Source of the DNA: an uncultured Pseudokineococcus sp.
Lineage (GTDB): Bacteria; Actinomycetota; Actinomycetes; Actinomycetales; Quadrisphaeraceae
NCBI RefSeq assembly: GCF_947495735.1
Contig: NZ_CANMAA010000008.1
Coordinates: forward strand, 62,001 to 126,000
Length of the DNA stretch: 64,000 nucleotides
Direction of reading: 5' to 3'
The notes under the pieces are model-generated. The model saw nothing but the letters and a program-made list of their open reading frames with translations. It did not search any database and was not told where the DNA came from. Each line of letters opens with the position of its first letter. Position 1 is the first letter of the stretch. The translations under genes were made by a program, and so were the position numbers. This document shows positions 1 to 9,217 of the stretch, in pieces.

Positions 1-50
1 TCCAGCTCGCAGGCGATGCCCGCCGTGCATCGGTTCATGCCCAACGACTC

Positions 51-80
51 TTGGACAGGCATCACCGGCCTGCCTAGCGT
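51..80 (+). promoter_or_regulatory. Possible promoter of the hexarate operon
   Basis: TTGGAC at 51-56 and TAGCGT at 75-80 are separated by 18 bases and lie about 55 bases before the kdgD start, a plausible -35/-10 pair. It is a weak pattern match in GC-rich DNA. No clear operator palindrome is seen, and the upstream regulator gene would be outside the window. Confidence 0.3.
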
Positions 81-135
81 TCGCGGGGCGCCCGGTCCCG
101 GGCGGCGAGGACCCCGATGCGAGGAGGCATCCTCC

Positions 136-1077
136 GTGCCCCAGCCCGCCCTGACACGCCGACCGGCGCTCTCGCCCCAGGACCTGAAGGCGCAGCTGCC
201 GACGGGGCTGCTCTCCTTCCCCGTCACGCTCTTCGACGACCAGCTGCAGGTGGACGAGCCTCGCTACCGCGAGCACCTGGCGTGGCTGTCCGGGTACCCG
301 GTCGCGGGCCTGTTCGCGGCGGGGGGGACGGGGGAGGGCTTCTCCATGTCGAGCTCGGAGGTCGACCGGGTCGTCCGCGCCGCCGTGGGCGAGGTCGCCG
401 GTCGGGTGCCGGTCCTGGCGCCCGCCACGGGCAGCACCGTCAACGCCGTCGAGATGGCCCGGGCGGCGCAGGAAGCCGGCGCCAGCGGCCTCCTCCTCAT
501 GCCGCCCTACCTCACCGAGGCCAGCCAGCAGGGTCTCGCCGACCACGTCAGCGCCGTGTGCGCGGCCAGCGACCTGGGCGTCGTCCTCTACAGCCGCGCC
601 AACGCCGTGGTCGAGGCCGAGACGGTGGACCGCATCGCGGACCACAACCCCACGCTCGTCGGCCTGAAGGACGGTGTCGGCGACGTCGAGCGCATGACGC
701 GCACGTACGCCCGCCTCGGCGACCGGCTCGTCTACGTGGGCGGCCTGCCCACGGCCGAGACCTTCGCCCTCCCGCTGCTCGAGCTCGGGGTCAGCACCTA
801 CTCGTCGGCGATCTTCAACTTCGCGCCGGCCTGGGCCCTCGACTTCTTCGACGCCGTCCGTCGCCGCGACCGCGAGGGCGTGTACGCGCGCCTGAACGAC
901 TTCGTCCTCCCCTACCTCGACATCCGCGACCGCCAGCGCGGCTACGCGGTGTCCATCATCAAGGCGGGGCTGACGGCCGCGGGCCGTGACGGCGGGCGCG
1001 TGCGCCCGCCCCTGACCGACCTCACCGAGACCGAGCGGGCCGAGCTCGCCGTCCTGGTGGGCAGGGTCGTGGACTGA
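136..1077 (+). CDS. kdgD: 5-dehydro-4-deoxyglucarate dehydratase (KdgD)
   Basis: This is a cytoplasmic class I lyase of the DapA/N-acetylneuraminate lyase family. It dehydrates and decarboxylates 5-keto-4-deoxyglucarate to 2-oxoglutarate semialdehyde. The 313-residue product has the GGTGEGF loop near the N-terminus, a Tyr in [10 protein letters not shown] and a Schiff-base Lys in [10 protein letters not shown], all in family order, and its length is normal. I chose the GTG at 136 because GAGGAGG at 121-127 is spaced correctly; the longer reading from 16 adds 40 residues with no family likeness. It is the first gene of a four-gene hexarate operon, and its product is the substrate of the next gene's enzyme. 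The assignment over other DapA relatives rests on this context plus the motif pattern. Confidence 0.9.
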   Translation: MPQPALTRRPALSPQDLKAQLPTGLLSFPVTLFDDQLQVDEPRYREHLAWLSGYPVAGLFAAGGTGEGFSMSSSEVDRVVRAAVGEVAGRVPVLAPATGSTVNAVEMARAAQEAGASGLLLMPPYLTEASQQGLADHVSAVCAASDLGVVLYSRANAVVEAETVDRIADHNPTLVGLKDGVGDVERMTRTYARLGDRLVYVGGLPTAETFALPLLELGVSTYSSAIFNFAPAWALDFFDAVRRRDREGVYARLNDFVLPYLDIRDRQRGYAVSIIKAGLTAAGRDGGRVRPPLTDLTETERAELAVLVGRVVD

Positions 1078-1158
1078 CGCCCCGCCCCGCGCCACGCGCG
1101 GGCCCCGCACCGCACGGCACCACACCGCTTCCGCACGAACGGGCACCGAGGAGACGAC

Positions 1159-2808
1159 GTGACGACGACGCACGAGAGCACCGACGCCCCCGAGGAGCGC
1201 CTGACGGCGACGGGCTCCTCGCTCGTCGCCGGGGAGGAGGTGCGGGGTGACGCGGGCGAGCTGCGCGCGGTCGACCCGTCGACCGGCGAGCCGGTCGGCC
1301 CCGTCTTCGCCCTCGTCGGGACCGACGTCGTGGAGCGTGCGACGCGCGCTGCCGCGGACGCCTTCCCGGTCTACCGCGACCTCGAGCCCGCGGCCCGGGC
1401 CGCCTTCCTGCGCCGCGCCGCGGACGAGGTCGAGGCCGTCGGCGACGAGGTGGTGCGCCTCGCCGGCCTCGAGACGGGGCTGCCCGCCGGCCGCCTGGCT
1501 GGCGAGCTGGGGCGCACGGTCGGCCAGCTGCGCCTGTTCGCCGACGTCGTCGAGCAGGGCGACCACCTGCGGGCGCGCCTCGACACGGCGCAGCCGGACC
1601 GCACGCCCCTGCCCAGGCCGGACCTGCGCCTCGTCCACGTCCCGGTCGGGCCGGTCGCGGTCTTCGGGGCGAGCAACTTCCCGCTGGCCTTCTCCGTGGC
1701 CGGCGGTGACACCGCCGCCGCGCTCGCGGCGGGCTGCCCCGTGGTCGTCAAGGCCCACGGCGCCCACCCCGCGACGTCGGAGCTCGTCGGCCGGGCGGTG
1801 GCGCGGGCGGTCGCCGCCGAGGGCCTGCCCGGGGGCGTCTTCTCGCTCCTGTTCGGCCCGGGCACGGAGGTCGGCCAGGCGCTGGTCGCCGACCCGCGCA
1901 TCACGTCCGTGGGCTTCACCGGGTCGCGATCAGGCGGTCGGGCTCTCATGGCGGCCGCCGCGGCGCGGCCCGTGCCGATCCCCGTCCACGCCGAGATGTC
2001 CGCGGTGAACCCCGTCGTCGTCCTGGAGCCCGCGCTCGGGGACCCGGGCGCGCTGGCCCGGGACTACGTCGCCTCGCTCACGCTCGGGGCCGGTCAGTTC
2101 TGCACCAGCCCGGGTGTGCTCCTGCTGCCCGCTGGGCCCGCCGGCGACGCGTTCGCGGCCGCCGCGGCCGCCGCCGTCCGCGAGGCCGTCGGGCAGCCGA
2201 TGCTCACCCGCGGCATCCGCGAGGCTCGCGAGCGCGGCGCGGAGGCGCTGGTCGGCCTGGCCGACGTGGAGGAGGTGGCCGGTGGCAGCGCGGGCGAGGG
2301 CCCGAACGCCCCGGGCCCGCAGCTGCTCACGACGACGGCCACCGCCTTCACGACCCGCCCCGAGCTGCAGGAGGAGGTCTTCGGCGCCGTGTCGCTCCTG
2401 GTGCGCTACCGAGGCGCTGCCGAGCTCGTCGAGGCGGTCACCGCCCTCCAGGGGCAGCTGACGGCGACCCTGCACGCCGGTGCCGCGGACGCCCAGGGCG
2501 AGGACGGGGCGGCCCTGGTGGCGCGAGTCGTCCCGCTGCTGCAGGAGCGCGCCGGGCGCGTGCTCTTCGACGGGTGGCCCACCGGTGTGGAGGTCTCCCC
2601 GGCGATGGTGCACGGCGGCCCCTGGCCCGCGACGTCGGACGGGCGGACCACATCGGTCGGCACCCTCGCGATCGACCGCTTCCTGCGCCCGGTCTGCTAC
2701 CAGTCCGCCCCGCAGTCGGTGCTGCCGCCGTCGCTGCACGACGACAACCCGTGGGGCCTCGTGCGCCGGGTCGACGGCGTGCTGCGCCTGCCCGAGGTGC
2801 GCTCGTGA
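1159..2808 (+). CDS. 2-oxoglutarate semialdehyde dehydrogenase (ALDH superfamily)
   Basis: It oxidises 2-oxoglutarate semialdehyde, made by the preceding KdgD, to 2-oxoglutarate, which feeds the TCA cycle. The 549-residue protein has an ALDH cofactor fold with [25 protein letters not shown] and GFTGSRSGG, the general-base Glu in HAEMSAVNP, and the catalytic Cys in [10 protein letters not shown]. The [11 protein letters not shown] segment and the extended C-terminus are typical of the type found beside hexarate dehydratases. GTG at 1159 follows GAGGAG. The stop overlaps the start of gudD by GTGA, so the two genes are translationally coupled. Substrate is inferred from the operon. Confidence 0.88.
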   Translation: MTTTHESTDAPEERLTATGSSLVAGEEVRGDAGELRAVDPSTGEPVGPVFALVGTDVVERATRAAADAFPVYRDLEPAARAAFLRRAADEVEAVGDEVVRLAGLETGLPAGRLAGELGRTVGQLRLFADVVEQGDHLRARLDTAQPDRTPLPRPDLRLVHVPVGPVAVFGASNFPLAFSVAGGDTAAALAAGCPVVVKAHGAHPATSELVGRAVARAVAAEGLPGGVFSLLFGPGTEVGQALVADPRITSVGFTGSRSGGRALMAAAAARPVPIPVHAEMSAVNPVVVLEPALGDPGALARDYVASLTLGAGQFCTSPGVLLLPAGPAGDAFAAAAAAAVREAVGQPMLTRGIREARERGAEALVGLADVEEVAGGSAGEGPNAPGPQLLTTTATAFTTRPELQEEVFGAVSLLVRYRGAAELVEAVTALQGQLTATLHAGAADAQGEDGAALVARVVPLLQERAGRVLFDGWPTGVEVSPAMVHGGPWPATSDGRTTSVGTLAIDRFLRPVCYQSAPQSVLPPSLHDDNPWGLVRRVDGVLRLPEVRS

Positions 2809-4130
2809 GCACGCCCACCGTCACCCGCGTCGAGGTCGTCCCCGTCGCCGGGCACGACAGCATGCTGCTCAACCTCTCCGGGGCGCACGGGCCGTTCTTC
2901 ACCCGCACCGTCGTGGTGCTGACGGACAGCACCGGGGCGACGGGCGTCGGCGAGGTCCCCGGCGGCGAGGCCATCGCCCGCACGGTGGAGGACGCCGCCG
3001 ACCTGGTCGTCGGCCAGTCCCTCGCCCGCGCCGGGACGCTGCTGCGGCAGGTGGCCGGCGCGTTCGCCGGCCGGGACGTGGGCGGTCGGGGCCAGCAGAC
3101 CTTCGACCTGCGCACCACCGTGCACGCGGTCACCGGTCTGGAGTCGGCCGTGCTGGACCTCCTCGGCCAGCACCTCGGGGTCCCGGTGGCCGAGCTGCTC
3201 GGCGAGGGCCAGCAGCGGACCCGGGTGCCCGTCCTGGGCTACCTCTTCTACGTCGGCGACCACGGGGCCACCGACCTGCCCTACGTCGTCGAGCCCGAGC
3301 CGGCCGACGACTGGGAGCGCCTGCGGCGGCAGCCCGCGATGACGCCCGAGGCCGTGGTGGAGCTGGCCCGGGCGGCGCAGGAGCGGTACGGCTTCGCGGA
3401 CTTCAAGCTCAAGGGCGGCGTCCTGCCCGGCGAGCAGGAGGTCGAGGCCGTCCGGGCGCTGGCGGGGGCGTTCCCCGCGGCGCGGGTGACGCTCGACCCG
3501 AACGGCGCCTGGCTCCTCGAGGAGGCCGTCGCCCTCTGCCGGGACCTGCGCGGCGTGCTCGCCTACGCCGAGGACCCGGTGGGCGCCGAGGGCGGCTACT
3601 CGGGCCGGGAGGTCATGGCCGAGTTCCGCCGGCGCACGGGCCTGCCCACGGCGACGAACATGGTCGCCACCGACTGGCGGCAGATGGCGCACGCGGTGCG
3701 CTCGGCTGCGGTCGACATCCCCCTCGCCGACCCGCACTTCTGGACGATGCGCGGTTCCGTGCGGGTGGCCCAGCTCTGCCAGGACTTCGGGCTGACCTGG
3801 GGATCGCACTCGAACAACCACTTCGACATCTCGCTGGCGATGTTCGCGCACGTCGGCGCCGCCGCCCCGGGCGACATCACCGCCCTGGACACGCACTGGA
3901 TCTGGCAGGACGGCCAGGGCCTCACGCGCGCACCGATGCCGATCACCGACGGGCACCTGACGGTGACGGACGCGCCCGGCCTGGGCGTCGAGCTGGACCG
4001 CGACGCGCTGGCGGCGGCGCACGAGCTCCACCTCGAGCACGGCCTCGGCGGGCGCGACGACGCGGCCGCGATGCAGCACCTCGTCCCCGGCTGGACCTTC
4101 GACCCCAAGCGCCCCGCGCTCATCCGCTGA
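2805..4130 (+). CDS. gudD: Glucarate dehydratase (enolase superfamily)
   Basis: It dehydrates D-glucarate (and often L-idarate) to 5-keto-4-deoxyglucarate, the KdgD substrate. The 441-residue product matches E. coli GudD in length. The Mg-dependent active site is readable: Lys pair in FKLKGG, metal ligands in TLDPNGAW and YAEDPVG, the Asn/Asp-containing [10 protein letters not shown] segment, and the catalytic His region [13 protein letters not shown]. The reading frame extends upstream to 2574, but the GTG at 2805 overlaps the preceding stop (GTGA), begins the recognisable GudD N-terminus, and is clearly the start. It is the second dehydratase-pathway enzyme of the operon, acting before KdgD and the semialdehyde dehydrogenase. 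Confidence 0.92.
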   Translation: MSTPTVTRVEVVPVAGHDSMLLNLSGAHGPFFTRTVVVLTDSTGATGVGEVPGGEAIARTVEDAADLVVGQSLARAGTLLRQVAGAFAGRDVGGRGQQTFDLRTTVHAVTGLESAVLDLLGQHLGVPVAELLGEGQQRTRVPVLGYLFYVGDHGATDLPYVVEPEPADDWERLRRQPAMTPEAVVELARAAQERYGFADFKLKGGVLPGEQEVEAVRALAGAFPAARVTLDPNGAWLLEEAVALCRDLRGVLAYAEDPVGAEGGYSGREVMAEFRRRTGLPTATNMVATDWRQMAHAVRSAAVDIPLADPHFWTMRGSVRVAQLCQDFGLTWGSHSNNHFDISLAMFAHVGAAAPGDITALDTHWIWQDGQGLTRAPMPITDGHLTVTDAPGLGVELDRDALAAAHELHLEHGLGGRDDAAAMQHLVPGWTFDPKRPALIR

Positions 4131-4156
4131 GCCGGCGCCCCACCCAGGAGGCACCC

Positions 4157-5326
4157 ATGAGCACCGACACCACGACGGCATCGCCCGGCTGGACCTCCGC
4201 CCCGGTCCTCGACCGCATCACCGGGGTCACCCTCTCCTCGGTCCGCCTCCCGCTCGCGACGCCCATCAGCGACGCGAAGGTCTTCACCGGCCGGCAGAAG
4301 CCGATGACCGAGGTGATGGTGCTGGTGGCGGAGGTGCGCACCGAGTCCGGCCTGGAGGGGTTCGGCTTCGGCTACTCCAAGCGCGCCGGCGGCCCCGCCC
4401 AGTTCGCCCACGCCGTCGAGGTCGCCCCCAGGCTGCTCGGCGAGGACCCCAACGACATCGCGCGGCTGTGGACGGCGATGGTCTGGGCGGGCGCCTCGGT
4501 CGGGCGCAGCGGGGCGTCGACGCAGGCGCTCGCCGCGCTCGACATCGCCCTGTGGGACCTCAAGGCCAAGCGCGCCGGCCTGCCGCTGGCCAAGCTCCTG
4601 GGGGCCCACCGCGACTCGGTCCGCTGCTACAACACCTCGGGCGGGTTCCTCCACGAGAGCATCGAGCAGGTCTGCGAGAACGCGACGCGGACCCTCGAGG
4701 CGGGCATCGGCGCCCTGAAGATCAAGGTGGGCCTGCCCGACACCTCGGAGGACGTCCGCCGGGTCTCCGCCCTGCGCGAGCACGTGGGCGGCGACGTCCC
4801 GATCATGGTCGACGCGAACCAGCAGTGGGACCGGCCCGCGGCCATCCGGGCGTGCCGGGCCCTCGAGCCCTTCGACCTGGTCTGGATCGAGGAGCCGCTC
4901 GACGCCTACGACGCCGAGGGCCACGCCGACCTCGCGCGGGCCCTCGACACGCCGATCGCCTCCGGGGAGATGCTCACGAGCGTCGCCGAGCACGCGGAGC
5001 TGGTGCGCCACCGCGCCGTCGACGTCATCCAGCCCGACGCCCCGCGCATCGGCGGCATCACGCAGTTCCTCCGGCTCATGGCCATGGCCGAGCAGCACTC
5101 CCTGACGCTCGCCCCGCACTTCGCCATGGAGATCCACGTCCACCTGGCCGCTGCCTACCCGCTCGAGCCCTGGGTGGAGCACTTCGACTGGCTGGCGCCG
5201 CTGTTCCACGAGCAGCTCGAGACGTCCGCCGGGCGCATGCACCTGTCCGGCCGTCCCGGGCTCGGCGTGACCCCGACCGACCAGCTGCGCGCCTGGACGG
5301 TCCAGTCGGCGACCGTCGGCGGCTGA
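4157..5326 (+). CDS. L-talarate/galactarate dehydratase-like enolase superfamily enzyme
   Basis: This mandelate-racemase-subgroup member probably dehydrates galactarate and/or L-talarate to 5-keto-4-deoxyglucarate, so the operon can use both glucarate and galactarate. The 389-residue protein shows the KxK acid/base pair (LKIKVG), the metal ligands in VDANQQW, WIEEPLDAYD and ASGEMLTS, Asp in QPDAPRIGG and the catalytic His in PHFAMEIHVHLAAAYP, close to what I remember of the Salmonella TalrD/GalrD enzyme. ATG at 4157 follows AGGAGG at 4146-4151. It is 26 bases after gudD and ends the operon; a convergent phosphatase gene begins 25 bases later. Other acid sugars are possible substrates. Confidence 0.82.
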   Translation: MSTDTTTASPGWTSAPVLDRITGVTLSSVRLPLATPISDAKVFTGRQKPMTEVMVLVAEVRTESGLEGFGFGYSKRAGGPAQFAHAVEVAPRLLGEDPNDIARLWTAMVWAGASVGRSGASTQALAALDIALWDLKAKRAGLPLAKLLGAHRDSVRCYNTSGGFLHESIEQVCENATRTLEAGIGALKIKVGLPDTSEDVRRVSALREHVGGDVPIMVDANQQWDRPAAIRACRALEPFDLVWIEEPLDAYDAEGHADLARALDTPIASGEMLTSVAEHAELVRHRAVDVIQPDAPRIGGITQFLRLMAMAEQHSLTLAPHFAMEIHVHLAAAYPLEPWVEHFDWLAPLFHEQLETSAGRMHLSGRPGLGVTPTDQLRAWTVQSATVGG

Positions 5327-5351
5327 GGCCCGGCGACCGCGCCGGCCGCCC

Positions 5352-7253
5352 TCAGGCGAGGGGCATCACGACGTCGCGGCGCAGGCGCACGTCGTCGGGG
5401 CGGCGGCAGTCCGTCCCCGGGCCGCGGCCGGGCTCGGCCTTCTCGAACACGACGCGCGCGGACGGGCCCGAGAGCTCGAGCGTCGCGAACCCGTTGCCGA
5501 ACATCGGGCCGGTCGTCGAGCGCCAGGACACCGCGAGCGGCGGCACGCCGACGGAGCGGCGCAGCAGCCGCCCGACCAGGCGCGCCGGCGCGGTGTGCAG
5601 GAAGCGGAAGGTCGTCGGCAGCCCGGCGGGCAGGGCGTTGCGCAGGGGCGAGCTGACGAGCTGCACGACGGGGGAGCGCACGCCGCGCTCGGGCGGGTAG
5701 CGCAGCGGCGCCACGTACCCGTGGTGGACGTCGCCGGACAGCAGCAGCACCGAGCTGGGCGCCCGGCCCAGCCGGCCGGCGGCGACCTCTCCGAGGCGGT
5801 CCACGAGGCGGTGGAAGGAGGACTCGAAGGCCCCCCAGTGCTCGAGGTCCACCGCCTGGCGGAAGGCCTCCGCGTGCGGGCGGAAGCGCTCCCCCCACGC
5901 CCCGGCGGACGCCGTCTCGGCGTTCCACAGCTCGAGGTCGTGGAGCGCCGGCTCCAGCAGCACGGGCAGGGACGCCGCGACGAGCAGGTGGTCGACGTCG
6001 CCGGTGAGGTGCTGCTCGACGTCGGCCCACTCCTGCTCGTCGAGCATGGAGCGGCGCTCCTCGGAGAGCACCCGGCCCGAGCGGGTGTCGACGACGACGA
6101 GCCGGGTGCGCCCCAGGTCGCGCACGTAGGACCACTCCGAGGTGCCGCCGCCGTCGATCTGCTCGTCGGCCGCGAGGGCGAACTCGCGCAGCACGTCGCC
6201 GGCGTCGCCCTCGGTGCCGACCTCGCGCACGCGGGCCCACAGGTCGTCCTCCGCCAGTCGGGCGGGCATGAGGTTCCCGAGGTGCTGGTGCAGCCAGTAC
6301 GAGGCGTAGGCGCCGCAGATGCGGTCGCGCCACCAGGGCAGCCGCTGGACGCCCTCGCGCCAGGCCCGGGAGGTGTTCCAGTCGTCCCGGACGTCGTGGT
6401 CGTCGAAGATCATCGCGGTCGGCGTCGTCGCGAGCAGCCAGCGCACCTCGGGGTCGGACCAGCTCTCGCGGTAGAGCCAGGTGTACTCCTCGAAGTCGGC
6501 GACCTCGCCGCGCGGCTCGGCGTCGCCCCGCTTGCCGGCGATGCGCTCGCGCAGGTGCGGCGACAGCCCCTCGTCGGCGTAGACCTGGTCGCCGAGCAGG
6601 AGCAGCAGGTCGGGCAGCTCGCGGCCGGCCTGGCAGGCGGTGGACAGCGCGACGAGCGCGTCCACGCCGACGCCCTCCGGGTCCTCCTCGACCGTGCGCG
6701 TGAACGGCGGCGTCATGGGCCGGTCGACCCGGCACGAGCCGAGGGCGATGCGCAGCGGCGGCGCGCCCCCGGTCCTCGGCGTCGCCCCGTCGGCAGCGGG
6801 CAGCGGGCGCACGGTCGGGGCCGGCCGGGGGTCGTCCGGCAGCGGCCAGGCGCGCTCGCCGTCCAGCTCGACGACGTAGGGGACCCGGACGCCGGGCGCG
6901 AGCCCCTCGACCACCACGAGGGCGTAGTGGTGGCCGCCGACGGTCACCGTGCGGTCGCGACCCACGACGCCACCGGCGCGCACGACGACCTCGCCGCGCC
7001 GGGCCGTCTCGACCCACACGGTGGCGCTGCTGCTGTCGACGTGCCGCAGGAGGGGGCCCAGCAGGACGGGTCCGTCGTGCTCTTCCGCGCTGAGGGAGCG
7101 CTCCGCCGGCTCGGACGAGCCCGGTGCGACGTCGGCGACGTCGCCCCCGGTGCCGCCGAGGAGGGGGCTCCCGGGGGCGGCGCCGTCGGGGACCGGGCCG
7201 ACGGCGTTCTCGCCGACCGCGCGGGGACCGGTCGAGCCGGACGTCGTGGTCAC
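5352..7253 (-). CDS. PhoD-like alkaline phosphatase / phosphodiesterase
   Basis: This is a metallophosphoesterase of the PhoD-like family, expected to cleave phosphate mono- or diesters. An N-terminal beta domain starts around GPLLRHVDSSSATVW and is followed by the catalytic domain with metal-binding motifs LLLLGDQVYADEG, AMIFDDHDVRDDWN and LLLSGDVHHGY. No convincing signal or Tat peptide is seen, so it may be cytoplasmic, unlike B. subtilis PhoD. The start is uncertain: the GTG at 7253 gives 633 residues, there is no good ribosome site, and the open frame runs further upstream over the usp gene on the other strand. It stands alone, convergent with the hexarate operon and divergent from usp. 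Confidence 0.82.
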   Translation of the reverse strand: MTTTSGSTGPRAVGENAVGPVPDGAAPGSPLLGGTGGDVADVAPGSSEPAERSLSAEEHDGPVLLGPLLRHVDSSSATVWVETARRGEVVVRAGGVVGRDRTVTVGGHHYALVVVEGLAPGVRVPYVVELDGERAWPLPDDPRPAPTVRPLPAADGATPRTGGAPPLRIALGSCRVDRPMTPPFTRTVEEDPEGVGVDALVALSTACQAGRELPDLLLLLGDQVYADEGLSPHLRERIAGKRGDAEPRGEVADFEEYTWLYRESWSDPEVRWLLATTPTAMIFDDHDVRDDWNTSRAWREGVQRLPWWRDRICGAYASYWLHQHLGNLMPARLAEDDLWARVREVGTEGDAGDVLREFALAADEQIDGGGTSEWSYVRDLGRTRLVVVDTRSGRVLSEERRSMLDEQEWADVEQHLTGDVDHLLVAASLPVLLEPALHDLELWNAETASAGAWGERFRPHAEAFRQAVDLEHWGAFESSFHRLVDRLGEVAAGRLGRAPSSVLLLSGDVHHGYVAPLRYPPERGVRSPVVQLVSSPLRNALPAGLPTTFRFLHTAPARLVGRLLRRSVGVPPLAVSWRSTTGPMFGNGFATLELSGPSARVVFEKAEPGRGPGTDCRRPDDVRLRRDVVMPLA

Positions 7254-7538
7254 GGCGCCGATGGTCGCAGCAGGGGGAGGGGCCCGGGCGAGGACCACCC
7301 GTCCGCGCGCCGCGAGCGACCGGCGCGCCTGACCCGGGGCCGCGCGGGGCGCGGCGGGGCGACGCACGCCCCGCGCGGCGCGCCGGGGGCGCCGGCCCGC
7401 GAGGGGGGCGCAACCACGAGCCTGCCACCGCGGTCCCGAGCGCCCCCGCCGGGGGGAGGCGCCGGTCGGCGGGCGGTCCTGCGGCGTCTGCGCGGGATGT
7501 CCTAGGGTCAGCGGAACCTGAGTCCGCGAGGAGGCCCC
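7254..7538. other. Intergenic region between divergent phosphatase and usp genes, with inverted repeat
   Basis: This 285-base, very GC-rich stretch contains a perfect 13-base inverted repeat (GCCGCGCGGGGCG at 7339-7351, complement at 7367-7379). Because both flanking genes point away, it is not a terminator; it may be simple GC bias or a regulator site. No gene is seen. Confidence 0.5.
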
Positions 7539-7931
7539 GTGAGCGTCGTGGTCGGCTACGTCCCCAGCCGTGAGGGCGCGGTCGTGCTCGAGCGCGCCAT
7601 CGAGGAGGCGCGCTCGCGCGGCACGCGCCTGGTGGCGCTGAACGTGCCGAGGGCCGCCGAGTTCGCGCAGGACTTCGTCGCGGACGCGCAGGACCTCCAG
7701 CACCTCGACGAGGCGCTGGCGGCCGCCGGCGTCGAGCACGAGGTCCGGCGCGGCTCGGGGCAGGACATCCCCGCCGACACCCTCCTGGACCTCGTCGAGG
7801 AGGTGGGTGCCGAGCTCGTCGTCATCGGCCTGCGGCGCCGCTCGCCCGTCGGCAAGATGATCATGGGCAGCACCTCGCAGCGGGTCCTGCTCGACGCGCC
7901 CTGCCCGGTCCTCGCCGTCCAGTTCGACTGA
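7539..7931 (+). CDS. Universal stress protein (UspA family)
   Basis: This single-domain cytoplasmic Usp has 130 residues. The ATP-binding signature is complete near the C-terminus: VIGLRRRSPVGKMIMGSTSQRVL, read as G-x2-G-x9-G-S/T, followed by CPVLAV. The beta1 segment VVVGYVPS is normal. GTG at 7539 is preceded by GAGGAGG at 7528-7534. Such proteins bind ATP and often belong to dormancy or stress regulons in actinobacteria (DosR regulons contain several). I do not see a GGGAC-N4-GTCCC box here, so membership in the regulon proposed for the right half of the window is not supported. Confidence 0.9.
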   Translation: MSVVVGYVPSREGAVVLERAIEEARSRGTRLVALNVPRAAEFAQDFVADAQDLQHLDEALAAAGVEHEVRRGSGQDIPADTLLDLVEEVGAELVVIGLRRRSPVGKMIMGSTSQRVLLDAPCPVLAVQFD

Positions 7932-8007
7932 CGCCGGCGACCAGACCTCAGAGACCGACCACCGGAGCATCCTCGAGAAGGGGCCTCGGCCCCGGAGAGC
8001 AGGCGCT

Positions 8008-8964
8008 GTGAGTCCCCTCCCGGTCCCGCGCGGCCCGCACCACCGCTCCTCGCACACCGTATGGGACGCCTCCCTGGAGCCGCTCGCGGTCGTGGCCTCC
8101 GGGGACGAGGTCGAGGTGGTCACCCAGGAGGCCTCGGGCGGCGGCCTGCGCCCCGACAGCACCGCCGCGGACCTCGCGAGCCTGCGGATGGACGCCCTGA
8201 ACCCGGTGGTCGGGCCCTTCGCCGTCGAGGGCGCGCGCCCGGGCGACGCGCTCGTCGTCGACGTCCTGTCCATCAGCCTCGACACGTGGGGCTGGACGGC
8301 GCTCATCCCCGGCTTCGGGCTGCTCGCCGACGACTTCCCCGACCCCTACCTGCGCACCTCGGCGGTCGACTCCACGCCGGGCGGCGGCGGGGTGCAGCTG
8401 CTCCCCGACGTCGTCCTGCCGCTCTCGCCGATGGTCGGCACGCTCGGCGTCGCGCCGCCCGAGCCGGGCCCGCACAGCGTCCTCCCGCCGAGCCGGTGGG
8501 GCGGCAACATGGACATCCGCGACGTCGGGGCCGGCTCCCGCGTCGTCCTGCCCGTCGGCGTCGAGGGCGCCCTGCTCTCCCTCGGCGACGTGCACGCCGT
8601 CATGGGCGACGGCGAGGTGTGCGGCACGGGCGTGGAGACCTCGGCCGTCGTCCGCGTGCGGCTCACCGTGGCGCCCGGCCGAGCGCCGCGCTCGCCGGTG
8701 CTCATCACCGACCAGCGCAGCCTGCGGCTGGAGACGAGCGTCGCGACGACGGGCATCGGGCCCGACCTGCTCGAGGGCGCGCGCGACGCCGTCCGCCAGG
8801 CGATCGACCTGCTGGTCGAGGAGCGCGGCACCAGTCGCGAGGACGCCTACCTGCTGCTGTCCCTCGCTGCGGACCTGCGCGTCTCCGAGGTCGTCGACGC
8901 CCCCAACTGGGTCGTCACCTGCCACGTGCCCCGCCGTCTGCTCGCCGGCTGGCCGCACGTCTGA
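8008..8964 (+). CDS. Acetamidase/formamidase family protein
   Basis: This is a zinc-type amidohydrolase of the FmdA/AmdA family, expected to release ammonia from formamide, acetamide or a related short amide. The 318-residue product contains the characteristic PSRWGGNMDIRD segment and the metal-site stretch LLSLGDVHAVMGDGEVCG, with conserved Asp, His and Glu. GTG at 8008 lies 76 bases after usp on the same strand; the ribosome site is weak (GGAGAGCAGG). No amide transporter is adjacent. Substrate cannot be told from sequence. Confidence 0.87.
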   Translation: MSPLPVPRGPHHRSSHTVWDASLEPLAVVASGDEVEVVTQEASGGGLRPDSTAADLASLRMDALNPVVGPFAVEGARPGDALVVDVLSISLDTWGWTALIPGFGLLADDFPDPYLRTSAVDSTPGGGGVQLLPDVVLPLSPMVGTLGVAPPEPGPHSVLPPSRWGGNMDIRDVGAGSRVVLPVGVEGALLSLGDVHAVMGDGEVCGTGVETSAVVRVRLTVAPGRAPRSPVLITDQRSLRLETSVATTGIGPDLLEGARDAVRQAIDLLVEERGTSREDAYLLLSLAADLRVSEVVDAPNWVVTCHVPRRLLAGWPHV

Positions 8965-8985
8965 CGCCACCGGCCCCCTCCCCGG

Positions 8986-9211
8986 GCACCTCGTCGGCAC
9001 ATCGCCGCGTGGGCCCTCCCGTGGCGGCACTCTGTCGGCACGTCGCCGTCTGCGGGGCCTCTACCGGGCACCTTGTCGGCACTTCGCCATGGGGGGCGTC
9101 TCTTGGCGGCACTCTGTCGGCACTTCGCCGTGAGGGAGCGTCCCCTGGCGGCACTTCGTCGGCACGACGCGGGGGAGGGTCGCTGACGGCGGCAGGGTGC
9201 CGACGAGGTGC
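8986..9211. repeat. 41-bp-period tandem repeat plus one inverted copy
   Basis: Five direct copies of the core GCACYYYGTCGGCAC (with variants such as GCACTCTGTCGGCAC) start at 8986, 9027, 9068, 9109 and 9151, that is every 41, 41, 41 and 42 bases, each followed by a TCGCC- or ACGC-type segment. At 9197-9211 the same 15-base core occurs inverted and is the exact complement of the first copy. The block fills the space between two convergent genes, so it may fold as a bidirectional transcription terminator. I do not recognise the repeat family. Confidence 0.85.
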
Positions 9212-9217
9212 AGGGCG

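Noticed and set aside
2697-4181. Large open frames antisense to gudD and many other genes
   Set aside because: They are mirror readings of strongly coding GC-rich genes; their translations are Arg/Ala/Gly-rich with no motif.
7339-7379. Terminator between the phosphatase and usp genes
   Set aside because: Both genes are divergent and point away from it, so the inverted repeat cannot end either transcript.
7500-7538. DevR box in front of the universal stress gene
   Set aside because: No GGGAC/GTCCC pair with four-base spacing; only unrelated GGGATGTCCTAGG-type sequence is present.
8986-9211. CRISPR array
   Set aside because: The whole 41-base unit is repeated, the so-called spacers are related to each other, and no cas gene is nearby.
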